Below are positions 11,160 to 21,467 of a stretch of 64,000 bases of DNA, in pieces. A program made the translations under genes and the position numbers. The DNA comes from Pohlia nutans (taxonomy: Eukaryota; Streptophyta; Bryopsida; Bryales; Mniaceae). The notes beneath the pieces were generated by a model that had not been told where the DNA came from, did no database searches, and was given only the letters and a program-made list of their open reading frames with translations. Position 1 is the first letter of the stretch; every line of letters starts with the position of its first letter. The stretch spans positions 9,487,501 through 9,551,500 of the forward strand of contig CM040096.1 of NCBI GenBank assembly GCA_022496805.1, read 5' to 3'.

Positions 11160-12389
11160 AGTCCACCAATCCAATCTCAGAAATGTTTGCTGCATGCTTC
11201 CATAACAAGTTCAAAAACCTGCGCATACATGTGTCGGCAAAGCAACATTGTACCAACAGATGATTCCATAATATTTGTCAATGAACAACTCAGCAGTCAT
11301 AGCAAGAAGATGAATCACTTATTAAAAAAGGAACAAAGCCAATTGAAGATTTTGTCTTTCAAGTTGCATACCGTTTTTCCCATTTTTTGTCCTTATCATA
11401 GATAAAGAATTTGGTCAAGACATGAAATAAGCGACTGCCGATTGCTGATTCAACCTGTTCAGAAGTGGGAACTTCTTTAGACTAACCACAACATAACATT
11501 TCCTTGCAGACAATGTGGCTCCAATGCAACCACGATGAGATCGAACATGCATATGTAAGAACATGATTTACTAATTCAAAAGGGTCTTTACCAACAAAAT
11601 CATTAAATTTCATATGGCAACATACTGAAAGACTTGTATGATTCCATGAATAATCCTACAAATAGTCAAAGAAGTCATTACCTTACAACCTTCCAACTAA
11701 GTGAGAGCAGAATCTGAAAGAAATTAGATGTGTATGCACTCAAATCCAAGTACTTCAGCATGGCTGCACGTATCTGAATATTGGTTGAGAGGACAAGATA
11801 GCATGTTAGATTGCTCGTCAATCATGTGAATGCAACAATATACATTACATAATTTATAAAATTACTCAATAAGAAATTTACAGTGATAGAGCACACATTA
11901 CCAGGTCATCTGCATTTGTATGCAAAATGGCGAGATGAGGATTGCTGGAGCAAGTGCCTAGATTCTTCAAAACTCCTATAAAGTCTTCCTGCTCTAGCGT
12001 TACAAATCCCTTCTCCTTGGCACAGACCTTCACAAAGTGAATCACCTATTCAAACCATAACGGTCTTTCCATGAGTTTCAAAAGATCAATTTAAAAAAAT
12101 CCAACTTACACAATAGAACAAGTCCTTGTGCATGGAACATTTCTAAGCTGACTGTTTATAAAGTAAAACAACCTCCAAAAATAGCTTCAGAACAAGCTCA
12201 ATCAATGAGAAATGCAGGCTTTACCAGAAACTGAACATCAGAAGGTGACAGACTTACCTTTTGGACATTCTTCATTTCGTATCCAACACTCAATAACTTT
12301 AAAATTACATTTTTCTCCTTTAGCCATTCAAGAGATAACATTGAACTCCTATATTGGTAGAGAACGGCAACAGTAAGAATCTCCAAACG
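11160..12389 (-). CDS. downstream exons of the interrupted gene (approximate)
   Basis: Minus-strand coding-like blocks bounded by splice consensus. 12258-12389 has acceptor GAATTAG and donor AAAAG|GTAAGT and encodes LEILTVAVLYQYRSS. 11902-12045 has acceptor AATAG and donor CTG|GTAATG and encodes VIHFVKVCAKEKGF. 11682-11773 encodes IRAAMLKYLDLSAYTSNFF with donor AAG|GTAATG. About 11487-11630 follows TCTTTCAG and encodes FVGKDPFELVNHVL. About 11160-11290 encodes MESSVGTMLLCRHMYAQVFE. The helical, Leu-rich character recalls an ARM/HEAT-type scaffold, but I do not recognise the family. The first of these does not join the main exon in phase with the obvious donor, so the model is incomplete or the gene is damaged. 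Confidence 0.45.
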
Positions 12390-12451
12390 CTAATTCCACT
12401 TATCTTTTGAATATTGTAACGAAAAGGGTTCAAAGGTCCATACGTCCATAC

Positions 12452-13634
12452 CTGAGAGAAGGAACAAATGAGGCTTCTATAGCTGCCCTAATGCTGGTGC
12501 ACGCCATTGAATACTACTCTGCATCGAACATACGTTCCCACATCTTCTCTTGCAGTTTCAAAACTGGGGCTCTCACACACTCACAGTCTTTACTACCATT
12601 ATAGTAAGACTCACACCAAGATGCAATCAAGTGCACTTTATAAAGAATGTCAGAAAAAATCCACTGATCTGCATTCTCTATATCAAAGTTTGGACAAGGA
12701 TTGAAGTCCTTTGCACAGACTAACTCATCCAAGTAATGAGACAAGTCAGAGCACACATGGATACACATATTCTTAAACTCAATTTTCATCCTCGTACTAA
12801 AACCTTCTTCCGTATATTGCCTCCTCCAGCTCTTGCTTCTAGCATTATACTCTACCAAATGAATAAAAGAACGCAAAAGAAGATCAACAGTAAGTAGAGA
12901 CTGGAATTGAGCCACACTCAGCATCCTCAAAATATGATCAAATCCACATGCCTCCGCAAAAAGCCATGTAAGAATCACAAGTATAGCATCTGCCTCTTCA
13001 GAAGGTTTACAACAATCACAACTTTCTCCAACACATTGCATTCCTTTTCTGGCACAAAAATAGTGGATTTTGCCACTGGTGTCACCAAACAATTTCACGG
13101 AGAACCTAGGCATACGCAAAACTGGATCCCGTTTCCGTAAGAAGACTATAATTTTTCTCCTGTTATTCTCGCTGCGCCATTTGTAAAAATAAGAACTTGA
13201 GTCGAAGACGATGGAGAGGGCTTCAAGAAGATTATTGAGGCTGAGAAGATCTGGGAGTGTCTTGAATTCCAACTGTTTAGCAAACAATACCGCTGCTAGT
13301 TCCACCAACGCATACATAACCTCGAAGATGTGGGGATGAAGGGTACCTTGTGATATCATATCATCATTGGTTGTGATTCTCCTGAAGGCGTCTGGGAGAA
13401 ACTTTAATAAACTGCTTAAGTTTTGGCCAGATGCAACCCCAGCCTTGCTAGCGATCATCCTCATCTCAACAAGATGTTGGCACAGCCTCTCGAAGTGTAA
13501 TTCAGACTGTAAGGGCATCCAGTCCGAAACAAAAATGCTCGTATTGGAGGTGCACATCTTGGCTCCAAATTCTAAGTTAAAGACCTTCTCACGCAACAAG
13601 ATCAACAATATCAGCATCATATTATGGTGTCCAT
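12452..13634 (-). CDS. main exon of interrupted gene, unknown function
   Basis: A 1.18-kb exon entered at acceptor AAAGAG|ATGG (13634) and left at donor CTCAG|GTATGG (12452). About 370 residues run uninterrupted to a TAG at 12514-12516, after which the same frame stays open for 20 more codons to the donor. The product is a soluble, mainly helical protein with hydrophobic helices (MMLILLILLREKVF), a Cys cluster (CVGESCDCCKP) and acidic patches. I do not recognise it. Joined to the first coding exon (24666-24708) the frame is open across the junction. Either TAG is the true stop and the downstream exons belong elsewhere, or it is a nonsense mutation; the phase mismatch with the next exon favours some decay. 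Confidence 0.5.
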
Positions 13635-13754
13635 CTCTTTGAAAATAAAATAAAATAATATAATTTCTACATCACTTGACAAAGATCATGCATCAAAATC
13701 AAATCGTGGTGCTCATGTGACTGGCAACTCGCTCAAGGATTCTTTTACATACCT

Positions 13755-14298
13755 TGTTAAGGAGATTTTCCTAGGAACCGATCTTAAACGAATGTGACTA
13801 CTCTTCACAAGACTACTCTACTCTAGACTAGTCGCTAGAGATTGAAGGGAGTAGTAAGAGATTTCCACAAAAGAGAACGTATTGTCGACTAGGAGAAAGC
13901 ACCAGTATGCTAGAGAGTCGACTCCTGCATACTCACAGACTACTGCAACTAATCAAGGTACAACCACAAAGAGCGATACTAGAACAAGAAGCATCAGTAG
14001 TCTAGCAGTAGTAGTCTAACATACTAGTGCACACAAGAAGTGTTTGAGACAAGAGCGTAGTACAAATGAGGCTGCCAAGAAGATGTACAAAATGTATAGC
14101 AACCCCTCTCACAACAAGAGGGAAAGTACATATAGGAGACTGGTCTGACAGTGTGTCAGACTAGTCGACCGGAAAAGTCGGGTCGACCAGTCTGTACCAG
14201 CCTGTACTACTCAGTATCACCTGCCGGGTCTATACATGCTGGGTATAGACTAGCCTAAACTTAGCCTAAGGGAATATCTACAAAATATTCGGTTAACA
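13755..14298 (-). repeat. 3' LTR (element orientation)
   Basis: 544 bp, with TGTTAA..TTAACA inverted ends. Differs from the other LTR by about four transitions. Contains paired GTCGAC motifs around 14164-14190. Confidence 0.95.
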
Positions 14299-14313
14299 TT
14301 GCCCTCCCTCTAG
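14299..14313 (-). other. polypurine tract of the Ty3/gypsy element
   Basis: On the minus strand TAGAGGGAGGGCAA lies directly upstream of the 3' LTR, the expected place and composition for the plus-strand primer. Confidence 0.8.
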
Positions 14314-14447
14314 GCTAAGTACACTCCTGTGGACTTTAGTCTACCCCGGTAGGTGACTATAGAAAAAACAAAAGGTCACGAGGAGTGACAAAATTACCCG
14401 TGGTGAATACTACTTCGAGCAGTCGACCGACTAACACTGTCGACTTG

Positions 14448-15230
14448 TCACTGGTTTATCTCGCTGGAGTCCTGGGTCATGGGGGAGGTAATTCCTACAA
14501 GTAACCCGGAAAACCCTGTCATGTCGATGCCGAGGGAATGCTGTGACGAGAACGATGAGTCGACTCTGGTGTCGACTGGAATTGGTGTGCTGGCTGGATT
14601 CGACTGGTCGGGTGCTGAGAGCTGGTCGCCTTGCTGCTGTAGTGGTGGAGGCTGACGCTCGGTTTCCGTGGTCGGTGGCGGGTGTTCTGATGGGTGATGC
14701 TGCTCTTCCTCCTGTGGGTTGGGTTGTGTTGGCTGCTGGTCCTCTTGCTGCTGTTCTCGGTCTTCATCGTCGTTAATCGACTCGCTGTCGTCTGCGTCCT
14801 CGTCGTCCTCACTCAGCTTGACATCGGTAGTCACTACCTCGTCATCATCAGTCGACTGGTTTTCCCAAAGTGAATGGTCGGGCTCGTGCTGGCTCTGGTC
14901 TTCTTCCTCGTCTTCGTCGACTGGTGGGATCTCCAAGTCGGGGTGGTCGAGCTGTAGCTGGTCGAGTTGGCGGCGGTACATGTTGAGCTGGTGGCAGTCG
15001 TTGCTGAGTGTATGAAGTAGGATCTTGATCCGGTTCCTCGCCTTCAGTGGGAGGCGGTACTTGCGCACTCGAAGTTTGTGGAGGGTGAGCTCCCTGGCGA
15101 TGTACTTTTTAGACGACTCCTCGTTGTCCTTCAAATACTGGTCGAGTCGTCTGTTGCAGTCGACTGCCTCTGCCTGAGCTACCTGAAGACCGCGTTGGGC
15201 TGCTGCTACCTCGGATCGTACCGACTCAAG
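14448..15230 (-). CDS. extra 3' ORF of the retrotransposon, C-terminal part after a frameshift
   Basis: The frame is open from about 15230 down to 14448. The residues before 15134 have no ATG and read on naturally from the preceding ORF (..RSEVAAAQRGLQVAQAE), so the two are one gene with a 1-nt frameshift near 15206-15230. The product has helical coiled-coil sequence, a basic segment (RVRKYRLPLKARNRIK), then an acidic low-complexity region (DEDEEEDQ) rich in Gln, Pro and Ser. No enzymatic motif. Confidence 0.6.
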   Translation of the reverse strand, partial: LESVRSEVAAAQRGLQVAQAEAVDCNRRLDQYLKDNEESSKKYIARELTLHKLRVRKYRLPLKARNRIKILLHTLSNDCHQLNMYRRQLDQLQLDHPDLEIPPVDEDEEEDQSQHEPDHSLWENQSTDDDEVVTTDVKLSEDDEDADDSESINDDEDREQQQEDQQPTQPNPQEEEQHHPSEHPPPTTETERQPPPLQQQGDQLSAPDQSNPASTPIPVDTRVDSSFSSQHSLGIDMTGFSGLLVGITSPMTQDSSEINQ

Positions 15231-17353
15231 TTGATTTCGTACGACTGCAATTCGCTCTGATGCGTTTGCAGCTCCTGTCGACTAGCTTGGAGGTCGACTG
15301 TCAACTGGGTTACTGTGTTGTCGCTCTGGTTTTTCTCCTCGGTGACAGTGTTGAGCATGGTGCGTACCTTTGCCAGCTCGGCTTCTGTGCTGGCGAGTGT
15401 ACCAGTCAGGGTGTCGACTTGCTGCTTGAAGGCGGATGAGTCGTTGGCCAGTCGACTGCGTTCCAGTCGAGTGCGGTCGAGCTCGGCTTGGAGGGTAACC
15501 TTCGCCTGAACAGCCTCTAACAAAAGGCTGTCGACTTTGGAGCCGACATCTTCGAGTCGAGTGACTCCTCGTACCTTGTTCATCCGTAGGTGCAAGTTCT
15601 TGGATAACGACGCCGCTTGTTTCTGTGGTGAGTCGAGTGTTGGTCGACTGATCCCAGGTGACGTCGGGGGTCGGGGTGGTGGTGACACCGGCGGAGGTTG
15701 GCGAAATTCGACAGTTGGTGTCGGGTTGTATGCTGCTTCCAGGTTGAATGGCTCGAAGTCGGACAATGATGGTGCAGGTGTGTCGGGGAGGGGGATGTCG
15801 GCTGGGGACGGCGGTTGAGTCGAGTGGGTCTCACTGTCGGAGGTGGTCAAGTCGATGTTGCGTGATGGGAAGGTGCTCAACGGGGTGAGTTTACCCCGCT
15901 TTGCTCGTTTCTCTTTCCGCTCCCGGTCTCGTTTGCGTTGAAGGCGTGTCTCCCTTCTGTCGGTTGGTGGTGGGCTGCCAGTGTCGACCGCGGGTGCTGT
16001 CGGGTCGAGTGAGGGCTGTCGTTTGGTGCGCTGTGCCGCCGATGTTTCGCCCTGGTCGACTGGTGTGCCGGGTCGCCGATGTTGGAATAGGATATAGTCG
16101 GGTCCCCGGGAGTTGTTTTCCGAGTTTTCCGACTGCTGCCGTCGGTCGTTGGTGTTCTGCTGGGGAACAGTCTGGTGCATATATTCCTGTTCAGTACTAG
16201 GAAAGTGAGTGTTAAGGAGGAAATCTAATACCTCGGCTGAAGGGCAGATGGTAGTCTTTTGGCTCTGCTTCGTCTCGATGTCGATGGCGAGCGAATTGAA
16301 CATCCAAGTCGCCCAGTCCCATTGTAACCCTCGGTCGATAAGAGCCTCGACCGTGCAGACTACTTCGATCATTTCCGTGCTGATGTAGGTAGTCTTGCGT
16401 TTGAACCCTAGGCCTTGAATAAACGCCGTCAGTTGCTTGTGGTGTTCGGGTAAGCAATGGCAGATACTGAATCCTTCGGCAGTCTTGGGGGTCGCCGTGT
16501 ATTCCTCCAATCGACCCGGTGGGAACTCCTCGTGTGGAAGTGGCTCCATGCAGACACCGAATGGGAGATGTAGCACTCGGTTGATGACTGTCGGGTCGAT
16601 GATGACCGACTGGCCTCGTACAATGGCCTCGATCCTCTTGTTTTTGGAGTCGACTGTAGCGGCGTTGACCAACTCCTCGATCAGCTCCATTCGGGGCGCG
16701 CGCTGGTTGTTGTCCCAGTCGAGTGACACGAACTGTGACACCCCGATTGCCTTAATAAATTCTGCCTCGGTCGGGTTGGTGTGGGCGTACTCCCGCCACT
16801 CGCGAATCGGCCGCATCGTCTGAAAGGCTAGGGTTTTGTAGAGCCCTTCCTTCGTACGGATCTGGATGTCGTATCTAGGTGGTGCGGACGCCCAGGGACG
16901 ACGCAGCCCTCGGTCGGTTGCCTTGCTCTTGGCCATCGACTGGTCGGCTTGAGATCTGCGCACACAACAACAAGAAAATGGCCGGGAAGTCGAGGTCGGC
17001 TCTCTCACTGTCGGCCGTAGGGACGATGTGCGCGGTCGTTTACTACTGTTTCTACCCTCGTCTATTCCTCGCACGGTCGGGCTACGAGCTCGCTTGGCTA
17101 ATCGGCGCTGTCGGACTACTCTCGGTTTCCTAAAGCGCTTGCTAAGAATGCATAAGGCTAGAGCGGCGGCGAAGCGGTCGGGAGGAGGAGGAGCTACGTG
17201 AAAAGCGGGAGAAGCAAGAGGGGAGAGGAGGGCGGTGGCCATGGAGCTAAATACTTGAGCAACGGGCTTGGAATTGAAAACTGATGGAATAGGTTGGGAC
17301 GGCAGCCATAAATGTGGCGGTTGTACTAGGGTTTGACTGGTCGGGTTGACCAA
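15206..17353 (-). CDS. extra 3' ORF of the retrotransposon, N-terminal part
   Basis: 715 residues, overlapping the end of the integrase ORF by 28 bp in another frame. A basic, Arg-rich start (about residues 70-150) is followed by a globular block at about 180-390 (REWREYAHTNPTEAEFIKAI, IVRGQSVIIDPTVINRVLHL). This block resembles the plant-mobile-domain-like or putative plant transposon proteins found 3' of pol in some gypsy elements. Then comes a Pro/Ser linker and a long coiled coil (about 580-710). It is not an obvious envelope: I see no signal peptide or membrane anchor. Function unknown; a structural or nucleic-acid-binding role is inference. Confidence 0.7.
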   Translation of the reverse strand: MVNPTSQTLVQPPHLWLPSQPIPSVFNSKPVAQVFSSMATALLSPLASPAFHVAPPPPDRFAAALALCILSKRFRKPRVVRQRRLAKRARSPTVRGIDEGRNSSKRPRTSSLRPTVREPTSTSRPFSCCCVRRSQADQSMAKSKATDRGLRRPWASAPPRYDIQIRTKEGLYKTLAFQTMRPIREWREYAHTNPTEAEFIKAIGVSQFVSLDWDNNQRAPRMELIEELVNAATVDSKNKRIEAIVRGQSVIIDPTVINRVLHLPFGVCMEPLPHEEFPPGRLEEYTATPKTAEGFSICHCLPEHHKQLTAFIQGLGFKRKTTYISTEMIEVVCTVEALIDRGLQWDWATWMFNSLAIDIETKQSQKTTICPSAEVLDFLLNTHFPSTEQEYMHQTVPQQNTNDRRQQSENSENNSRGPDYILFQHRRPGTPVDQGETSAAQRTKRQPSLDPTAPAVDTGSPPPTDRRETRLQRKRDRERKEKRAKRGKLTPLSTFPSRNIDLTTSDSETHSTQPPSPADIPLPDTPAPSLSDFEPFNLEAAYNPTPTVEFRQPPPVSPPPRPPTSPGISRPTLDSPQKQAASLSKNLHLRMNKVRGVTRLEDVGSKVDSLLLEAVQAKVTLQAELDRTRLERSRLANDSSAFKQQVDTLTGTLASTEAELAKVRTMLNTVTEEKNQSDNTVTQLTVDLQASRQELQTHQSELQSYEINLSRYDPR

Positions 17354-19650
17354 CTGGGTCGACCAGTCAAATCGACTAGTCGGGTTGACCGGTCGGATTG
17401 ACCAGCCAGATCCACTAGCCGGGTTGACCAGTCGGGTTGACCAGCCAGGCCGACTAGTCGGGTCGCCCAGTCGAGTCGGCTGACAGATACTATGGCTAGA
17501 TGTGTGGACTGGTGTCGAGTTGGGTCATCTTCGTTCTGGTCTAGTGTTGACCGGATCTCAGATTTGCTAGTGAGCGGGCTAGACAAATCGGCTGATATAT
17601 GATCTTCAAGGACTCGGTAGGGTTTGAGTTTGTTGATGATGACTACTACCGGGTCGGGGTCAAAGTACTGAAGGCTGACTAGAAAAACAGTGTTGTTGGG
17701 GAGGGTATACTGCACTCGATAGGGGCCGAACCATTTGCTGCGCAATTTACCAGCATGGACATTCGTACCTTTCGGATGCCAAAGGACGTAGTTGCCTACG
17801 TTGTATAGAGTCGACTGGCCTCTGTTCTGGGTCCACTGTGCTCGGTTCCATTGTTCGGTGCCATGGTTTATGGCTGCTGTCAGTTGGGTCTCGTCAAGTT
17901 TCTCCAGATCGGTGACGCGGGCTGCGAGTACTCTCCGGGGAGTGAAGTCGGTAGCCGTTGTCGACCGTTGGGTCGGGATGATGTACTCGGTAGGCATCAA
18001 TGGTGTCAGTCCATAGACTAACTGGAATGGTGTGTGACCCGTGACGACCTTGTATGCTGTCCGGTACGCGAAGAGGACAGTATGGAGCTGTAGATCCCAG
18101 TCGGTTCGATTTTCGTTGACTAGTTTCTGGAGCATCTTGACTATGACCTTGTTGGTCGACTCTGCTTGGCCGTTGCCTTGCGGGTAGTATGTCGTGGACG
18201 TCGTGTGTCGGAGTAAAAAGTGGTCGGTAAGGTTGCAAATGGTGCTGTTGATGAAATGGGTACCTTGGTCGCTGACTAGGTGGAGTGGGCATCCAAACCG
18301 GGTAAGAATTGTTTCATACAGAAACTGTGCGGTTTCTCGGGCGGTGTTTCCTCGGAGAGCTCTAGCCTCGACCCACTTGGTGGCATAGTCGGTAGCCACC
18401 AAAATGTATCGACAGGCTGTATGTCGGGTCTTCTTGACTGGGCCAATAAAGCCGAGTCCCCATTTCATGAATGGTTCGGTTGGTAATTGGGTGACGAGCT
18501 TTGAGGAGACTGTCTTAGTAAGGCCGCCTGTCATCTGGCATTCATGACACGTCTGACAGTACCGAACAGTATCTTGGTGTAAAGTCGGCCACCAGTATCC
18601 AGCGTCTAGTATTTTTTTCGCAGTGATGTCATGCGAAAAATGGCCTCCTGCATTGCCCTTGTGTAGTTCTTGGAGGATGGTGGTAGGCTGGCTACCGGTT
18701 AGGACCTGGCGAAGTTGGTGGTCCTTGCCGAGTCGGTACAGTTGGCCGTCGAGTATTTGGTACGGAATAGCTTTGTGAGCTATGTGCTTGCGAGCTTCCT
18801 TCGTCATGTGGGTTGGAAAGGTCCCGGTAGTCAAGTAGTCGACTATCGGGTGTAGCCAGTTGGGTTCAGTAGAAAAAAGCTGGGCGTCGACTGACTGGTC
18901 GGGTACGCCTATTGCTGGTTCTGCTCCCTCATTTCGTGATAATGCGTCGGCAACTCCATGTGTTTTACCTGGTTTATAAACCACGGTGAAATCGAATTCG
19001 AGAAAAAGTAGTAGCCAGCGTGCCAGTCGACCCGATACCTGTGGTTTGTTGATCAGGTACTGGAGTGCCAAGTGGTCGACATAGAAAGTGAATTTGTTAC
19101 CGAGTAGGTAATGTCGGAATTTGTTGATGGCGTAAACCATCGCGAGTGCTTCCTTCTCGGTTGTTGTATAGTTCTTCTCCGCTCTATTGAGTAGTCGGGA
19201 AGCATAGGCTATGGGCTGGTCGATATGGCCAGTTGGGTTCTGTGCCAACATGGCGCCGACTGCTATGTCGGATGCGTCCGTGTGGATGTAGAAGTCCAGG
19301 GACCAGTCGACCCCAATAAGAATCGGTGCAATCTGGTATCGAGCCTTGATAGTCTGATACGATGTCTCGCAGGCTGGTGTCCAGTCGAACGCTTCGCCTT
19401 TCCTAGTCAGCTTGGTAATGGGTTCCATAATGGCAGCATAGTTTTTGATGAAGCATCGGTTGAACTGGGCTAGTCTGTTGAACGTCTGAATCGCCTTAAC
19501 GTCCTTCGGGGTCGGCATGTCGACTAGAGCCTGGATCTTCTTCGGATCTGGAAACTTGCCTTCTCTACCGACAATGTAGCCTAAAATCACACCAGAGGAA
19601 CATAGAAGATACATTTCTCTGGGTTGAGGCTTACCCCGTACTGTCGACAT
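17326..19650 (-). CDS. RNase H and integrase of the Ty3/gypsy element
   Basis: 774 codons. The end of RT and the connection come first, then RNase H (HTDASDIAVGAMLAQ near residue 123), the integrase zinc finger (H..H, CQTCHEC, about 330-372), the core (D461 in VSDQGTHF, E497 in GNGQAESTN, DD35E spacing) and a GPY/F-type C-terminus (KWFGPYRVQY). The first catalytic Asp is missing: WGLGFIGP stands where the family has WGxDFIGP (Gly at residue 400). The tail is a tandem repeat (DWSTRLVDLAGQ). It is one frame off RT, and the true join is a frameshift near 19590-19600. Confidence 0.95.
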   Translation of the reverse strand: MSTVRGKPQPREMYLLCSSGVILGYIVGREGKFPDPKKIQALVDMPTPKDVKAIQTFNRLAQFNRCFIKNYAAIMEPITKLTRKGEAFDWTPACETSYQTIKARYQIAPILIGVDWSLDFYIHTDASDIAVGAMLAQNPTGHIDQPIAYASRLLNRAEKNYTTTEKEALAMVYAINKFRHYLLGNKFTFYVDHLALQYLINKPQVSGRLARWLLLFLEFDFTVVYKPGKTHGVADALSRNEGAEPAIGVPDQSVDAQLFSTEPNWLHPIVDYLTTGTFPTHMTKEARKHIAHKAIPYQILDGQLYRLGKDHQLRQVLTGSQPTTILQELHKGNAGGHFSHDITAKKILDAGYWWPTLHQDTVRYCQTCHECQMTGGLTKTVSSKLVTQLPTEPFMKWGLGFIGPVKKTRHTACRYILVATDYATKWVEARALRGNTARETAQFLYETILTRFGCPLHLVSDQGTHFINSTICNLTDHFLLRHTTSTTYYPQGNGQAESTNKVIVKMLQKLVNENRTDWDLQLHTVLFAYRTAYKVVTGHTPFQLVYGLTPLMPTEYIIPTQRSTTATDFTPRRVLAARVTDLEKLDETQLTAAINHGTEQWNRAQWTQNRGQSTLYNVGNYVLWHPKGTNVHAGKLRSKWFGPYRVQYTLPNNTVFLVSLQYFDPDPVVVIINKLKPYRVLEDHISADLSSPLTSKSEIRSTLDQNEDDPTRHQSTHLAIVSVSRLDWATRLVGLAGQPDWSTRLVDLAGQSDRSTRLVDLTGRPSWSTRPVKP
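17337..17480. repeat. GTCGGGTTGACCAG-type minisatellite
   Basis: Degenerate tandem units of TCGGGTTGACCAGTC-like sequence encode the repetitive tail of the integrase ORF. They share the GTCGAC/GTCGGG vocabulary of the whole element. Confidence 0.7.
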
Positions 19651-20528
19651 CGGTCAAAGACTAGTCTGAGTTTTGGTAGGTGGGAGTCGATGTCGCTGTA
19701 GACACTGAAATCGTCTAGGAACAGTTTCATGAAATCGCCCAGGTAGTCTTTGAAGATCTGATTGACTATGCGCTGGTAGGTAGGTGGGGCATTCTTCAAT
19801 CCGAACGGCATAACGACCCATACATACGCCCCCCATTCGGTAATGAAAGCAGTCTTTGGTCGATCGGTCAGGTGGATCAGTACCTGGTGGTAGCCTGAGA
19901 AGCAGTCGATGAAGGAATAGGCTTCATAGCCTATCACTGCGTCGAGTACCTCGTCCGTGAACGGGAGGGGGTACGGATCTCTCTTGGTGGCCGCATTCAG
20001 GCGTCGGAAATCAACACATATGCGGAGTTTCCCATTCTTTTTGGGAACCACGACTATGGGTGATAGCCATGTAGCCTGGTCGACTGGTGCTATGAATCCT
20101 GCCTTTAAGAGTCGTTCGAGGTCGTCTTTAACAGCTTGTGCATAATTCGGGTTCATGCGGTAGCGTGCCTGGTGGCTGGGAGAGATGGTCGGGTCGAGCT
20201 CGATTCGGTGAGTCGCTATGTGTTCCGGTATGCCTTGCAAATCTTCGTACGAAAAGGCAAAGATATCGATGAACTCCTTAAACAGGGTTTCGGCGCTGGC
20301 TCTGAGGCTAGGGCTCAGGTTGGAGTTTAGCTTCAACAGCTTCGGGTCGGTAGGGGTACCGACATTGACTTGGTCGAGTCGATCCTCCTCGTTGTGGTTC
20401 CAATGGGCGATGTCCATGAAACGCAGCTTGTCTTGTATGGGTGTCTCGTCTACCAACATCGTACCCGGCGTATGCTGGATATTCTGGTGAGTACTTGTAG
20501 GAAACGCAGTAGTCAGGTCGACTCTAGT
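19587..20528 (-). CDS. reverse transcriptase of the Ty3/gypsy element
   Basis: The frame is open from the in-frame TAG at 20529-20531; the first ATG is at 20459. RT motifs counted from that ATG: KKNGKLRICVDFRRLN (140-155), SFIDCFSGYHQ (182-192), VVMPFGLKNAP (215-225) and the catalytic FLDD box (247-250, in place of the common YLDD/YIDD). It ends in LNPEKCIFYV followed by a frameshift into the RNase H frame. The frame is the same as gag and protease. Confidence 0.95.
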   Translation of the reverse strand, partial: TRVDLTTAFPTSTHQNIQHTPGTMLVDETPIQDKLRFMDIAHWNHNEEDRLDQVNVGTPTDPKLLKLNSNLSPSLRASAETLFKEFIDIFAFSYEDLQGIPEHIATHRIELDPTISPSHQARYRMNPNYAQAVKDDLERLLKAGFIAPVDQATWLSPIVVVPKKNGKLRICVDFRRLNAATKRDPYPLPFTDEVLDAVIGYEAYSFIDCFSGYHQVLIHLTDRPKTAFITEWGAYVWVVMPFGLKNAPPTYQRIVNQIFKDYLGDFMKLFLDDFSVYSDIDSHLPKLRLVFDRCRQYGVSLNPEKCIFYVPLV

Positions 20529-21467
20529 CTAGTCGGCTGTCGACTCTGGAGCTATGACATGCCAGTCGATTGTTCCCACTGTGTGAAGGGTCGGGTCGGA
20601 GGCCATCAAGATTTCCTCCTCCTCGTCTGTGATACCTTCGGCGAAGTTGTAGCAAACGAGTGCATGTGGTGTAACTGCCTCGTATCCTAATTGTCGATTG
20701 ATCTTGACGGTCTTGACGGTGCCGTTGTCCATAATCTGAACCTCATTGTTGCCCCAGTCGTGTATGACTTTGGCGTGTCGAAGCCATGGTTGACCGAGTA
20801 GTAATCGGTAGTCCGACTTGACTGTCGAGCAGTCGATGACGATAAGGGTAACGATGTAGGGAATGCCGTGAATGTGAATTTTCACGTCCCTTATCAATCC
20901 TTTAGGCCTTGCTATGGTGCCGTTGGCCATCTTGAGGTTGAAAGGCGCGGGAGAGGGCTTGGAGAGTCCTAGTCGCCGGCGTTCGTCTTTGGTGATTACA
21001 TTGACTCCGGATCCACCGTCAATTAGAACGTCGTCCACCATGTTCTTGCCGACGGAGACCGATATTATTGGCATATGTTTGTCGATCACGGTTGTAGCAA
21101 CTATTGTTACATCCTCCGTAGTCGAGTATCGTGACTCGGTACTCGACCCCTGTCCGGGATGAGTTAGACGATCCCTAACGAGAGTGTTGAGAGTTGGAGA
21201 TAGCTGTAGTAAGTCTCGGATTGAGACCTGTAGTTTGCAGTCCTGTAGCTGATCAAGGATCTGCTGCTGGATAGTACCGAAGGCGATGTTGTCGTCGTCG
21301 ACCGGGGCTGAAGTCGGTTGGGTTGACTCCTCTCCAGGGGTGATCGTTTGCTGCGGTAATGCATCCGTGTCCCAGTCGAGTGAGGGTGAGCCCTCAATCG
21401 ACTTTGGGTCTTTAGTGGAAGGCGTATTTTCCAACTCGACTTGGAGTTGACGAACTTCCTGCATCAT
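20529..21467 (-). CDS. aspartic protease region of the Ty3/gypsy element
   Basis: 312 codons from the first ATG; the frame is open back to the gag stop at 21546. The retropepsin active site is LIDGGSGVNVI (Asp-Gly-Gly-Ser), with a hydrophobic strand and the LLLGQPWL motif typical of Ty3/gypsy proteases. It ends at TAG (20529-20531) in the same frame as RT, so gag, PR and RT are one frame interrupted twice by UAG. Confidence 0.9.
   Translation of the reverse strand: MMQEVRQLQVELENTPSTKDPKSIEGSPSLDWDTDALPQQTITPGEESTQPTSAPVDDDNIAFGTIQQQILDQLQDCKLQVSIRDLLQLSPTLNTLVRDRLTHPGQGSSTESRYSTTEDVTIVATTVIDKHMPIISVSVGKNMVDDVLIDGGSGVNVITKDERRRLGLSKPSPAPFNLKMANGTIARPKGLIRDVKIHIHGIPYIVTLIVIDCSTVKSDYRLLLGQPWLRHAKVIHDWGNNEVQIMDNGTVKTVKINRQLGYEAVTPHALVCYNFAEGITDEEEEILMASDPTLHTVGTIDWHVIAPESTAD

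Noticed and set aside
15537..17133. plus-strand ORFs within the retrotransposon
   Set aside because: Antisense to the well-supported minus-strand ORFs; open only because of composition.
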